A stretch of DNA of 64,000 bases, taken from assembly GCF_050947875.1 (NCBI RefSeq), contig NC_134574.1:153550434-153614433 (forward strand). Direction: 5' to 3'. The notes beneath the pieces are model-generated. The model searched no databases and was not told the origin of the DNA. It was given only the letters and a program-made list of their open reading frames with translations. Source of the DNA: Dermacentor variabilis (taxonomy: Eukaryota > Arthropoda > Arachnida > Ixodida > Ixodidae). A program made the translations under genes and the position numbers. Positions within the stretch are counted from its first letter, which is position 1; each line of letters begins with the position of its first letter. Of this stretch, positions 23,810 through 55,900 are shown in pieces.

Positions 23810-25232
23810 TTTTTCCAGAGTTTCTACAATGCGCAGACCGGAGACGGCGTCCGCCATTTGGGCACGACGGCGCGTATAAATATGAGTCCGCGGAGCGGCG
23901 CGCCCGCTTCCTTGAAAGACTTCCAGATGGCGCACGACAGGCCGCGCTTCTATCAGAAAGCCCACCTTCGTGCATATAGCGTTCGCCACGAGCGTTTCCC
24001 GGTAAACCTTACGGTTACATGCGCTGCAGTTGCCGGGAAGCGTGAAGAGCAGCGAGGGATCGTTGAATGCTATCGCGTTCCACTCTAAGCGTACTCCATT
24101 TTTTTTTCTTTTGTAACATGAGATAGTCTTGTATGTTATATAGTACCTAGCTATCTTCCACCGTGTATAGCACCCACGGTACCCTACCGCTGTTTCTCCC
24201 ATTCCACATTAGCAAGATGTCCACCCAGCTGGTATTCCCTCTTTTGTGGAAACCGTCGACAGCATGTGCAAACATGATACGCAGGCTCGAGATTGGTTTG
24301 CAATCACTGTTTTTATTTTTCTCTCAATCTTTTGTGTTCTACCTTTGCATATTTTCGTCCTTTTTTACGTTGGTCGGTTTTGCACCAGATCTTCAATTGT
24401 GTCAGAGCTCGTCGCACCTTTCCATCAACGCTTCCTATGTTTTCGCATGTTTCTCTGGATATGAGCTGGTTTTCTAATCATTTTCTGACGTCGACGGGTA
24501 CTTCAGCAAAGAAAGAAGCGGATGGGGGGCGGGTCAAATATATCGAACGGGAAATTGCTATTTTAGGCTGAACGTGTGTGCAAATTAAAGGAAGTTGTGC
24601 AGTGACCACACGATGCGTCACTCAGACGCGCATAAATGCTCCCGGTCAGACCATATCACTCATGACGCAGCCGTAGCAAAGGCTGTCAGCAAAAGGACAG
24701 CTCAACGCTACGAAAAAAACTCCAGCCGCTCCTTCGATAAAGTCGCATGATATGGAATGGCGCTAAATGAAACGGCTTCGATTTAACACTTCAGAAGCCT
24801 GAAAACATTTTAAATTGCGCGCTCTTTCTACCATCTTTTATTTTTTGTCGACTGTAGCGCCACGCAATGTCTGGCTACTTTATTCAGTAAATGACAGACC
24901 TAGCCATAGCATGTCGTTTGTGGCGCCGCGAAAGGCGAAAGCACTCGGCATAAAGAAAAACTCGCCGGTGCTACCAAGGCAATCTCCCATCTACCGCTCT
25001 GTTGAAAGCGATCGCGAAGTCATTTGTGGCGGTTGTGTTTTGATGTGTACGTGATGTGTCTCGCTTGATAGTGTACCCTCAGTGTGGTGGAGGTTCTAAC
25101 CTAAAAGCATCGTGGGCATCGGAGCATCGCTATGGGTGGCTTGCTGTGAATGACCGTTCGTGGGACTGTGTTTTGTGACAACGTGCTGTGCGGCGAACAT
25201 GCCCTCAGGAGGCAGGAACTTGAGCGCTCACG
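23810..25232. other. hpo upstream region and 5' UTR
   Basis: No coding gene is supported. The last few hundred bases before 25,233 should hold the hpo promoter and 5' UTR, but I see no clear TATA box. Two upstream ATGs lie at 25132 (six-codon ORF to TGA at 25147-25149) and 25199 (ORF overlapping the hpo start). Confidence 0.5.
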
Positions 25233-44573
<19,341 letters not shown>

Positions 44574-46533
44574 CTCTGGACTGCCTTCGTCCTAAAGTGG
44601 ATGTCTTGTGCTTGCCTTGGACACTGCCTTTGAACTGAAGATGAACTGGTTCGAGCCTTGTCTTTACAAAGTATCTCATTCTGGGAAGAAGCTTGAAGCA
44701 GTGAGCATGTTTTAGTAATACCTTGCCCTCAACGTATTTTAACTTAAAAGCTGCATCACAGGTACCCCGTGCTCATTTTCCCATCGCAGTGCTCTCAGAT
44801 TCTCACTTGGAATACATTTTGCTGTTTTGAAGAGGAAACCAAAACTGATAAGACACTACTCATTTGAGCACTCAGGGCCTTTTACCTGCTAGCATATTTT
44901 AGCAGGTCACTAAAAGGGGTACTTATGCAATTTTACTTTATTTCTGTTCCTTGAGCCATACTCTTGTAGTTTAGTTATGTTTCCATTTACTGGCACTCTT
45001 CTTTCATGTTTCAAAACTTCAGTGGCATTTTTTTTTTCACCTTAGAAAGAATATTCTAGTCCAGGTTCCTGAAGGCATTTCTAGAAGAAAACTGTGTACT
45101 GCAGTTTTTGCAGGCAGCCTGAACATTGCACCATTGATTGTAGTATACATGGTCATTGAATTGATTGTGTTACGAAAAGGAGGTCAGAAGTTGAAATTTA
45201 TCTTATTTAGCTGTCTGTATACTTATCCAAGCCCTTATTATGCTTGCAAAAACAAAAACCCCTTGCACATCTGACTGGAAGGGCAGGTAATGACTTATGT
45301 ATGGTTAACCAAATCCTGTGTTAGTAGAGCAAAAGCTTTCAACTTGATCACTACATCTAATGACATCATCGTGTGCAAAATAATTTTTTGGTTTGCATTC
45401 TTTTAAAATCAGCAGTAATGTATAGTCTAGATGAGCGCATACCTGAGGTTATGTGCATTTAGACCTGCTTTAAGCAACCAAGGCTTTTACCCTTTATGTG
45501 TCATGTTTTTTGTTTATTTTTATATGTTGATCAATATACAAACTGGTCTTATATTGCCTTTACTTCGATAATAGATTTTAGCTATGTTTTTGGGCATTTA
45601 TTAAGTGGAAAGCGCATGTTGAACACTCTTGCAAAATCTTTGTGCTTTTTATTTTGTTATTTCTCAATTTGGACAAACAAGCGTCACGCTGTCTCTGTTG
45701 CCATGGGGTCCTCTGTGACCATTGTACCTTTGACTCACTTTCACAGGTGTGCCTAGTCGTGATATGTACTTCTTTAGAAATGTTTCGTCATGCCACAAGT
45801 GGAAAAGTGAACTGATTTTCATTTTGCATACTGTGCTTTAGATGTGACTCTTTTTTGGACAGCTGCAGATTGTGAAACCTTGTACATATGCAGATTTATA
45901 GATGAGCTGCTAAGTAAACCTGGAAGTGCCTTGTCTTTGCTATATTGTAACAGTGATGGATCGTGTCAAGAGTAGACCATAGCTGTAATCTTTGTATGGC
46001 TGGCAGGCATTGCTGGTAACAAAAAAGTATGAATTTCTAGTGTTTTTTGTAGTGCACTTGGAACAAACATGATCATCTGACTGCTGAGGTATTGCGTGGC
46101 CTCTTTATGCTGGAACCTTTCTCAGCTGTTCCATGTCGTTGCTTTGTAGTCGCATTGCAGACTGCCAATGAAAATGGCCTTCTACAGGACATTTCGTTCA
46201 TGGCATTGAAAGTGTTGCTTGTGCTAATCCTAATGTATTGGATAGCAATTAGTTACATGTTGCTTTCTGAATGATGGAGTATCTACTGAATATGTTGACA
46301 TAGTAAGATGATATACATGGAATGTCTTCTACCAAAAAGTCATTAGCAGTAGTTGAACAAGGAATGTCAATCACTTCAAGTCTTCTTTTACAGTGAAACT
46401 GTTGTGGAGAGTTCCGCAACAGTTTTCATTCGACGAATGCCGGCATGGTTGATAACAAATGTAAATGCAATGCGACACACGTAGAAGGTCCGCATTCGCT
46501 TTGAAACACAATGATTAGTGATCATAAAATAAA
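44574..46533 (+). other. Probable hpo 3' UTR
   Basis: AT-rich sequence after the hpo stop with no coding signal. The first good poly(A) hexamer I see is AATAAA at 46528-46533, implying a 3' UTR of about 2 kb. This is an inference without transcript data. Confidence 0.45.
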
Positions 46534-47812
46534 GGTTACCTACTGCATATCTCGTTCAAATAGAAACAACTCATGTGCACGGTATTTTTATCCAGCAATT
46601 CTGAATTTTTTAATCTCGCGTCACGTTACACTGCCTCTATGTTGGAGGTCGGCTAGGTGTTTTTACAACTGTGGTGGTTAAAGTTGGCACCAGTTGGCAT
46701 AGCCTGCATGGGAACCTTCACTAAAAACAGCCAGCCATGACCAGCAACTGCTGCTGCGTTCGAGCGAGGCCGTGATCCAGCAAACACCATCCTTGTATTT
46801 CCCAAGGGCGTGATAACTCGCTTACAGAGCTTCGCTTCACTGTCTTTGATGTATGAATTTTCAGATTGACGTACATCTGTGAAGGACTCTTTTTTTTTTT
46901 TCATTTTTTTATCGGGGAGATGTTCGCTCTACATTTCCCTGCACTTCTTGTCGCATGCAAGGTAGCTCAGTTTACATCAAAACACAATAACTTTAAGCAA
47001 AAAAAGAAAAATATGCCAGTACTGAAACTGCAGCAGACAGCTCAAAGGGCCATTTCTCATGACATCATTGGTGACACTGCAGCAACAGGTGTGCCAGTAG
47101 TAACATCTAGAGACAAAAAAATAAACGTTCTTGCATACTGTTGGCAGATTCATGAAATGAAAAAAAAATACTGTTTTATAAAGGTTCCATTTCTGTGATA
47201 ACCTTTGCGGAAGCACTGACGCTAAACACAGTTGCTTTAGGGCAGTAAGATTCCACACTTTATTTTAAATATGGCTTCACAAGACGCTGGTACTAGTGTT
47301 GCTGCCTCCTCATGACAGGGCAAGCACAGGGGCAGGATTAGGAGTGCGCCAGTCAGTCGTCAAAAAAAAAAAGAAAAGAAGAAGAAAGCGACCTATAACA
47401 GTGGTGCCGAAATTTCAAACGCCATGCAGTATGTTGTCAGATATTTCAAATGGGGTCCGGGCACGCATTGTCGCAAACATGGCAGCCATGAACGAAGTTG
47501 CCACCGTTCAGGTTGCCACCTTCGTTGGCGAGGCCGAGATTTTCGCCTACTCGGGGCCAAACTGCACCTTTGTTGCCGGCGAAGCAGTTTCTGGTCAGGC
47601 CTCGCAGCGTTAATGGCCGTGACGAAAATGAGATGCCCCTGAAAACTGACTGTTATTGTTCGTACGAGTACAGTGTGCTGGAATACTGATATCCTAATAC
47701 ACTGTACTATAGTATACTAGGATATTAATATTCTAGTACAGTACCAGTACATTGGCGATCGGAAAAACCAACTCCGTCCAGTGCTGCGAGGGTGACGGCC
47801 ACTCAGTAGACA

Positions 47813-47977
47813 GCTTTAGGTTAGGGGACGCAAGCGGCTTGTGTACGCAAAAACTTGGGGCGACGGAACTGCGCTTGCGCAGACCCAGACGTAGGGGTCT
47901 ATACATGCACACTACCATGGCCCCTAGTTCTTGCATACGCAAGCCGCTTGCGTCCCCTAATCTGAAACTCTCTAAAG
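47813..47977. mobile_element. Foldback MITE with ~50-bp arms
   Basis: The left arm 47813-47860 contains TTAGGGGACGCAAGCGGCTT. The right arm 47921-47977 is its inverse (reverse complement TTAGGGGACGCAAGCGGCTT, identical over 20 bases, flanks diverged). About 60 nt separate them. Both strands therefore open similar short peptides. Confidence 0.85.
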
Positions 47978-49770
47978 TCGCACTGCGCATTTTGGGGAAG
48001 GGAGGACGGCTCTTCGATGGAGTTTCCGTTTAGTCGCAGAGTCGCAGTGCAGAGGGCAATCAGTGGTGGACAATAGAGGGGCGCTTCCATCTGGTTCTCA
48101 GTTCTGGGTTGCGCTTATCAGGGCTCATATCTTGTCCCCAAACAGTCATCTCATCTGTCTTGCTTGCGCTTCACTTCTTTAACACTTTGCTGCCTGTATC
48201 TCTTAGGTCGCGTATGATATGTGCGTTTCAGCGTGGCATAGCGCTCCCAAGTCTCGAAAGGAAATCACTGGGCGCGCAGCGCTAACTGAAGGAAGAGAGC
48301 GCAAGGAATAGATGAAGATTATCGTTTGCGGAGAAGATAAGCCCTTAAAGTTGCAAGTTTTTACGATATAGTTTATATTACCTTGCATTGCGTGGCATTA
48401 GGGAGATAGCAGCAGTATAAGCGCGGCCCTCACATCGAGCCGCGAAATCGGTAGCAGTAATGCCCCTCCATTCACGTGCCAAACCTGGTGGTCACAAAAG
48501 GGGACACGGATGGGTTTTAAGTAGCAGCATAGACGGTATAACCTTTAGTGAGTGCCGAAACGTTGCAATGTCCTTCTCCCACGTGGCCACCCGTGACGAA
48601 AGCTCACAAGTTTGGGGGGAAGCTGCTCCTCCCAGCCAGCAGAGTGTGGCACTCACCCCTCCCACCTTTGCGATCGGCCCACTTTTCCCCAGTCCTATCG
48701 TCGTGGCAGCTAGGGCTTCGAGACGCTATGAGACATTGTACCGCCTCTGTGGTTGGCCGGTGATGTAAGGGAAAAGGTTGTTAGGTACGATAAATCAGTC
48801 GTCATGCCATCGACATTGTCGTCGTCGTGCCTTTGTCACAATTTGCTTGCCTTACACCAAGGAGGCCATATACGAACATCGTTGCCTCACACCATATTGT
48901 AAGAATCACTTTGCTGAAACCCGTAATGATGCTATATAGGATAGCCAGCTACCTGCAATATAGCTCGCGTAACATTGATCCTCGCACTGCATGGGAGCTG
49001 CATCTTTTTTTTTCCTATTTTAGTCTGGTTTACATTGCCTGCCAGTGCCGACTGACTGCCAAATCCCTTTCCGAGGTTTGGTGATCGTTCGGGTTCTTGC
49101 CAAGTAGGCTGAACAGGGATTCAGTGCAAGCTGATGTCCAAAAAATTAATAGATGAATAAATAAGTAAAATAAAAAAATGTGTTTAGTGGTATGTAAGCC
49201 AGGGTCCCCAGGCACACCGGCCTATAGTGCTGTAACCATAGTAGTCCTCGTATGCTCTATTTTCTTTGTGGCTTATGTTGAGCTGTTTCTATAGCGACAC
49301 ATGAATGGAACAAATACAGAGATAAAAACAAACTGCATATATAGCCTAGTTTGAGCGTTGCAGGTTTTATTTTCTTCATTTGTAGAAGGCTCTTCAGGTA
49401 CACCTCGTTGTGTGCATGTATTTCGTTGTGCATGTATACAAATGAACATATGGATTCGAAGAAGTAAGAGTCGGACTTGCACATGCTGGGATTGGAGCAA
49501 AAAAAAAAAAAAAAAGAATGGTGCAGACGCACGCATCGCAGTGCGATTTTCTGTTGCAATGTAGACCACATAACGAGCTCGGAAGGTTGCGCTACCCTCT
49601 CTTGTTTTTCAACTGGGAGAAATCTGTTGCCAAGGACGACCAAAGGCGAGTCCTTTAATGTCCGTTTAAAGTCCATGCATAATTCTCATCTTTACCACTC
49701 TTTGCTCGTGGCAGCAATAGCGCTTTGAGACGATTGAAATGTGCATTGACGCTTAGAAACGCATGAACTC

Positions 49771-49985
49771 TTCTAAAAGCGCTGTATACTAAAATAATTT
49801 CGCCTCGTGTAACGCTGTTACAAAAAAAATCACAGGGTGACATTAGTGTTCCTGTATACTACATTAGTTCTGCAGGAACACTTCTAAAAGCGCTATATAC
49901 TAAAATAATTTTGGCTTGTGTAACGCTGTTATAGAGAATCACAGGGCGACATTAGTGTCCCTGTACACTGCATTAGTTCGTATGC
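49771..49985. repeat. 111-bp tandem duplication
   Basis: TTCTAAAAGCGCTGTATACT at 49771 recurs at 49882 as TTCTAAAAGCGCTATATACT, and the match continues through AATAATTT, GTGTAACGCTGTTA, ATCACAGGG and GACATTAGTGT to CATTAGTTC. Two copies, roughly 88 percent alike by eye. Confidence 0.88.
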
Positions 49986-50763
49986 CTTCTTCTTCAAAGC
50001 AATGTCAAGCTTTAAACTTTACTTTCTCAATTTCCGTCAAGACAGTGGCTCAACTGAAAAGTTCTAAGCTACCTGTTTACATCAAAACCATCACGTTTGT
50101 CTTACCTGTACGTACTTCGATCGTATATTATCTTGCTTTTTATTTCTTTTCCCACCCTCCTCATCCTCCTTTCTGTAGGTGCCTACATGCATATACGCTG
50201 GTAGAACTACCCGCATTTCAATAGAGAGCTGATTTTCTCTCTCTCTCTCCCAACTTCTTGTGTGTGGCAAAACTTGTTGAAAACAAAAGAAACGACCACA
50301 TTGCGTGGCAGCTTAGCACTTTGAGACCATTAAAACGGTCATTTGCGCCAGTAAAACGATAAATAACGACACATTTAGCATGAGTGTGGCACAAAACAAT
50401 GCTTCTTACACAGATTCCAACAGTGCGTCGGATTGGGGCGATATTTTTTTTTGTTTCTGCTCAGCGGCATTTTTTGATAACAAACATCAACGAAAACAAC
50501 ATTTTCCTTTTCATTTTTCCCCGACCTGGGTTGCCACGCGGCATGATGTCGTTATAATACTGTTTCATGCAGACACTGCACCATCGACTTATGAAACTTG
50601 TGACTTATATGATAGTACAAAGGGCTCTTACCAAAAGGGTATGTGTGGAAAGCCTGAAAGGGTGTTGTGGTGTTTTTAATTCCATGCATTCTTCTCCGAG
50701 TGTCGTGTGACAAGCAACAATGTGAAGGATGCCATGTATGATAGAAGGTGAGCGTAACCGCGT

Positions 50764-50817
50764 TCATGTGTGCACAACTTGGAGAACTTGCGCTGCTTCC
50801 AGTGTCATACTGCGGGC
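50764..50817 (-). CDS. Possible terminal exon of the MGCG gene
   Basis: After cttcttgtgtctgcag the minus strand reads ARSMTLEAAQVLQVVHT and TGA (50766-50764), in the phase needed after exon 2. If used, the whole protein has 97 residues. The acceptor is good, but the peptide is short and no homology supports it. Confidence 0.25.
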   Translation of the reverse strand, partial: ARSMTLEAAQVLQVVHT

Positions 50818-52930
50818 CTGCAGACACAAGAAGCGCGTCTCATCCAGCGTGAATCGCGCGAGCAAAGAATTGCCACTCCTCTGGACTCGTCTCGATGCGA
50901 CGTCAGCAGCATGCCCTGCTTGGGAACTTGCACCTGGCAGGGAACCCAGCGTGGTGCTTGTAGTGCCATGACTACTGCTAGGCGTCGTTTGACGTCACCA
51001 CCACAGGCAGCGCCTTGTCGGAGAACATCTTTGAGTTTCGGACCCGCTCTTCTAACACCTGCAAGTGGCAATGAAAATCGGTCCATTTACCACCTTCTTG
51101 CATACGTGAGTGACTTCATGGTCTAGTTTCTGCCTGTGAATTGTTCTTCCCTTTAGGCCTCCCAAGTATCTAAGCATCATTGTCTTAAGTTGAAGCATGA
51201 AATTCTGAAACGAGTTCTTCGTTTCGTTTAGTAATGAAAATAGACATGTTCAATAAAATTGGCAGCTTAGGGGGCTGCTGATTTAATTTTTTTTTTTTTC
51301 GAAAGTGGAAGTTGGATCGCCCAAGGAGATATGACCAATGGCAGACTGTTGGTAAATTGATTGGTAAATTGACAATGATAGTGTATTTATTCTGCCACCG
51401 TTCAAGGGTAATGCTCCCACCAGAAGGCTTTGGTTAGAGTCTCAGAAAAAATCTCAATGGCTAGTGCCGCTAGTTTGATTCCAATGCATGGTTTTGAGCC
51501 AGCTATGTCTTTCACTCGTGGCGACTCAGCTTGAAGCCAAAGAAGACAACAGGCCTTCCTTTACGTACAACTGAAGGAAACTGTCACCGTGGTGCTTACC
51601 TCCTGACGCCTCTGCTCGGCCTTGGCCTGCTTCTGACGCAGCGCCTCGGCGGTCACCGTGGGACAGTCGGCAGGTCGCCTCTGCGAAGCATGCATCCGTC
51701 ACCGGCAGCAATGTGGGCTACACAACAGGCAATTTTTCACGAGTACATTTATAGTGAAAAAAATATTAGTGTTGCTAACGTCAAATGTGACATTGTGATG
51801 ACTGTTTCGCGTCAGTGACATTTCGTGTGCACTGGTGCAATTTTCTGCTATTTCGAGAGCAATTACGTGTACACCCAGGTGCATTATCGGCATCGCCGTG
51901 ATGTTCCGCATAAAGTCCAAGTGCGATAACATCGTGGCCCGCTCGCCGTATGCTGTAAGTGCGAGGCTGAGCCAAGGATGGTGGCTGGATCTCTCGCGCG
52001 CGAGGTAGGAACGCGGGGACGGGTGCGTTCTACTCCGGCGGCGGCGGCGCATGGCGCAGCTGAGCGCGGGCGCCATCTTGAAAGCGACATGCGATGGGTC
52101 GAGTCTATGCGTGCCGAGGGCTGATAGCTTCGTGTGCACTGTGTTCTCGCCGCTTAGTTCGCGTTGAAGCAAGAGGCAGTACGAAGGTCAATTCCCTCGC
52201 TGCTGCTGCCGCTCTTTCTCACGCCGAAGTTTTGATAGCGAGTGTCCGCTGTCGTCGAGTGAGATGTGTTCATGTTTGCCTATGTGCGCGTGACACCATG
52301 CTTGTTAATTTAGTTAGCAAAGGAATGTTTACGATTAAGTTTATACGCCTGATAAAGCTACAATCCTTACTTTGTATAGCTTTCTAATAATTCGCTATCG
52401 CAATCAGTGCTTCGCCTACCGGGCGAAACTGCGACTTAATTAATGCACTAGCATGGTTTGGGTACTTCACGCACTTTACGGGGGCTGTCTGTGTATCTAT
52501 GTCCCTAGCCGTTTTCCCGATTACCTGGGCCTTTGGGGATGTGCCGCTTTTCAGTGAACCTCTTTCACACCAACGCTTCAGCGAGCTGCACCATGAATGC
52601 TCGAGGTGTGTGCCGCTCTTCAAAGAACCTAGCTCTCGCCAACTAAATTGAGTCACTGACTTGTTTCGACGGTGGCAACATACGTTGTGCCGCTATATTG
52701 ATACCATGCTAAACGCATTGCCGTCGACAGGATTTTGTGTTCAATTTAATGCCGCGGTGACTTTTTTTTTCTCACATTAGTGAGTATTCATGACTTATAT
52801 GCGCCATCACATCGACGTTTCACCATGAGTAGCCCCCTAATCACAGGTGACGCGCTGACCATACATTACGCGTGATAGCTATATTTTACAACTTTATGTC
52901 ATGATGTGGATTTTAGTGGAAGGATTTGAT

Positions 52931-52963
<33 letters not shown>

Positions 52964-55900
52964 GTGTTAATGCTTCTTACTCTTCTTCTTTAGCTTTGAT
53001 TTTGGAATAGCGGACTCTTCAGTAGCCAAAGAGAGATGAAGAGGAAAGGCAGGGATGTTAAGCAGTAGCCAAACTTGCCATCGAAGTTAGTGGGCAATAT
53101 TAGCACAATTAATTGTTCAAGTGGTGCTTGGATTCAGTACGCGCCTTATAGGACTGGCGCGAAGGAACAAGGGGCGGGAAAGGCGGGGCGAACGTTGCAT
53201 TTCAATTGAAATTTTTACTGCGCAGAAAAAAGTGAACTGTACGGAGAGACATACAAAACCGCGCGGGCAAGTTTTCCGGGCAATTCTGTAGGGAAATGTT
53301 TGAAGATTTGCACAGGGGAAGGAACGTTAGTTGTATCAGCGCACGTTCAGTAGTATCGTCCAGGAAGGAGCACGGTTATTTCGAGAGATTTGCGTGACGG
53401 CTGCGTCTGTGCGCCGCGGTGACGTTCGTCGACTGAACTTTATTTTGCGCTCGCCACGTGCGAAATTCTGTGCTGTTTTGCATATCTGCGTGGAGATCGC
53501 ATTCGCGCTGTAAACATTTTAGTTGAGGTGTAGCGTTCATCCTGCCTTTTCTCCATCATCTCGTGCACATTCACACTGGTTCTAATTAGGCGCACACTGG
53601 AATAATTGAAACACGACACCCGGTTGGCTCGAGTGTTTCGTTTTCCGCCATACTCAGTTCCCGGTCAGCGGTCTTGACTCGCCCGACACGCCGCAAAGTA
53701 CCACGGTGAACTGAGCAACGGTACCAAATACAACGGTATAATGGTTATACTGTCACGTTTCAGACCATCTTGTGCGCATAAAGCCGTTACGAGAGTATAA
53801 GCGTACGCAAGCGCCACAGCGGTGCTTGCTTCGGAGCTTATAAAACGCTTCAAGAAGAGGGTCCGGTGACGTAATCCCTTGTCGCGCCTGTCTCGGTCAG
53901 GGCGGGCTGTTCCGCAGCAGAAGGGGAGCAATCTCCCTGTATACTTCCAAAGGATTGATATCCCCGCACAGTGCCAAGAGGGGCAAAACATTCCAGCGCA
54001 AAATCAGAGCACTATAAATATGCTACCTCTCATACGACACAGAATGCGTGGAAGAGAAACGGGGAAGAAGTCCTCTGGCTACAAAACGTTCTGGCGCTGT
54101 GCGCGATGGAACCCAGCAGCTTGCAACACAGTCCCAGGCTCTCCTGCGGGACCCAGGCACTGGTTGTGTGTGTGCAAAAGAATAATGCCTCCGCCACGTC
54201 AACAAGCATATCAGTGCCAATTTCCAGTACCAGTAAATGCTCAGTGGAGCATCACCTGCCGCGGGCAGTGCAGAAATGAGCAGTGTATACCCTGTGGTGT
54301 ATACAGAAAATCCTGGAATCACTGTACAGCAACAGCGAAGCGGTAGTTCACTGGAAAGGTAGGATGACACCGCGAGTAAAATATCCAAAGGGCGCTGCTC
54401 CGGGGATGCCCTCACCTCTGCTTTTCGTGCTCTGTCGCTGGCATAGAGGCGAAGTTGGCGGAAATAGACATGGGTTTTGACCTCGGCTACTGGGATCAAT
54501 AAGCCGTCTGCCCACGTCTCCCACCTTCTGTGTCGGTGGCATCGTGCTCCTGGCCGACAAAGCGAAAACCTCCCAGCTGCTCATGGATATTGTTCAGAGG
54601 AAGCACGGGTCCTCGGCCTACATTTATGCTATGCTAAGTCGCCGTGCACTCTGGTGAACCAAGACGGATACGCTTAATGTACAGCGCCGAAGTTCACTCG
54701 CTCCGAGGCAACCATGGCTATATAGGTATCTGGTAGGGATGCTGCCTGCATCGCCGAACTGCAGGCGCTCAACAGTACACGAGGCCGAGTTGACCCTGAA
54801 GATATCTTCGTATACGATACATTTTAAAGCGCGCCTTTCTCGGCTCCAGGGAATTCCTCATGGACTTTCAACAGATTTGAGGTCAGCGTGGAAAGGGGGG
54901 AACTGTGGAAGACAGTTACGGCGGCAGCTTATGTTTGTGACGCCCATCAGCGTCTGTGACACGCCAATCACTAGAAGCCCGACAGAAGGAAGCCGGCAGT
55001 GCGGGACTGCAAGTTCATGGTGGGTATATATACGTATACCTAGAGAGGTGGTATATACGAGTACAAGGAGACGTCGACTGGCCCTCTTTCGAAGCGCTAA
55101 AAGCAGTCTCAAAGCTTGCGTAAGAACAAAGGCTGAGCAAGACATACAGGACGGACGCCGAACGTACGTATAAAGGTGTCCAAATATCTCCACCCGAAAT
55201 GCACAAACATAAGATGGCATTGCGAACGAAGCATCTCGCTATATACACGGTGTGCCGCAAAGCCGCCTGACGAAACCACCGCGACGGTATAGGAAAAACA
55301 AAGTGCAGGTGTCGATCACATAAAAAGGGTCGAACAGAAAAAATTGGAAAGTGACAGCAGCCATGAAACCCGCTTCGAGTTTCTATAAGCGCAAGGTCAA
55401 GCAATAATTTGAAAGTGAACCGCTATACGAGAACTCGGAGGGAAGCAGCCTCCTATATGTGCAGCCAGACTTGGAATGCTGTTACATGTACCCCGATATG
55501 AGCAAAATACACGCCTATAGCATTGATATTCCGGCCCGCTCTGCAGCCAAGCTATCGGTAGTCCACCCCTCCCGGTGGCACGGCGTGGCCGGGCGGGACA
55601 GGTCTACACCCTTGCTGCCTTGCCTGATGCAGCGCTGGTTTTTCGGGAGCCGCGAGAGCAACGGCACTATAGGAGGCAGTAGAGAAATGCAAACGAAGAT
55701 TCAAATACAGCACGGTTGAATTGGACCGAGCTCTCTGCATGGTCAGCTGCACCCATAATCTCCCCGAGTGATTTAGAAGCACAGCTACCTTGCAATATCC
55801 AGAATTTCATCTGTCGATCGCCTGTTACAAAGGGCAGGGCAACAATGCTATCATCACATCATCATGTTATTTGCCGTAAGTTAAAACACACACAAAAGGA

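Larger units (their letters stand above)
46534..50763. other. Region between hpo and the minus-strand gene
   Basis: No gene supported. It holds a foldback element (47813-47977) and a 111-bp tandem duplication (49771-49985). An A-run of about 17 lies near 49,499-49,515, and a short CT run near 50,237-50,250. The CpG-rich stretch 47,470-47,640 is open in three plus frames but has no recognisable domain. Confidence 0.55.

Noticed and set aside
50770..51126. 118-codon plus-strand ORF with CFQC, considered as a Ly6-like secreted domain
   Set aside because: The cysteine spacing does not fit a Ly6 fold, there is no signal peptide, and the opposite strand offers a splice-compatible exon.
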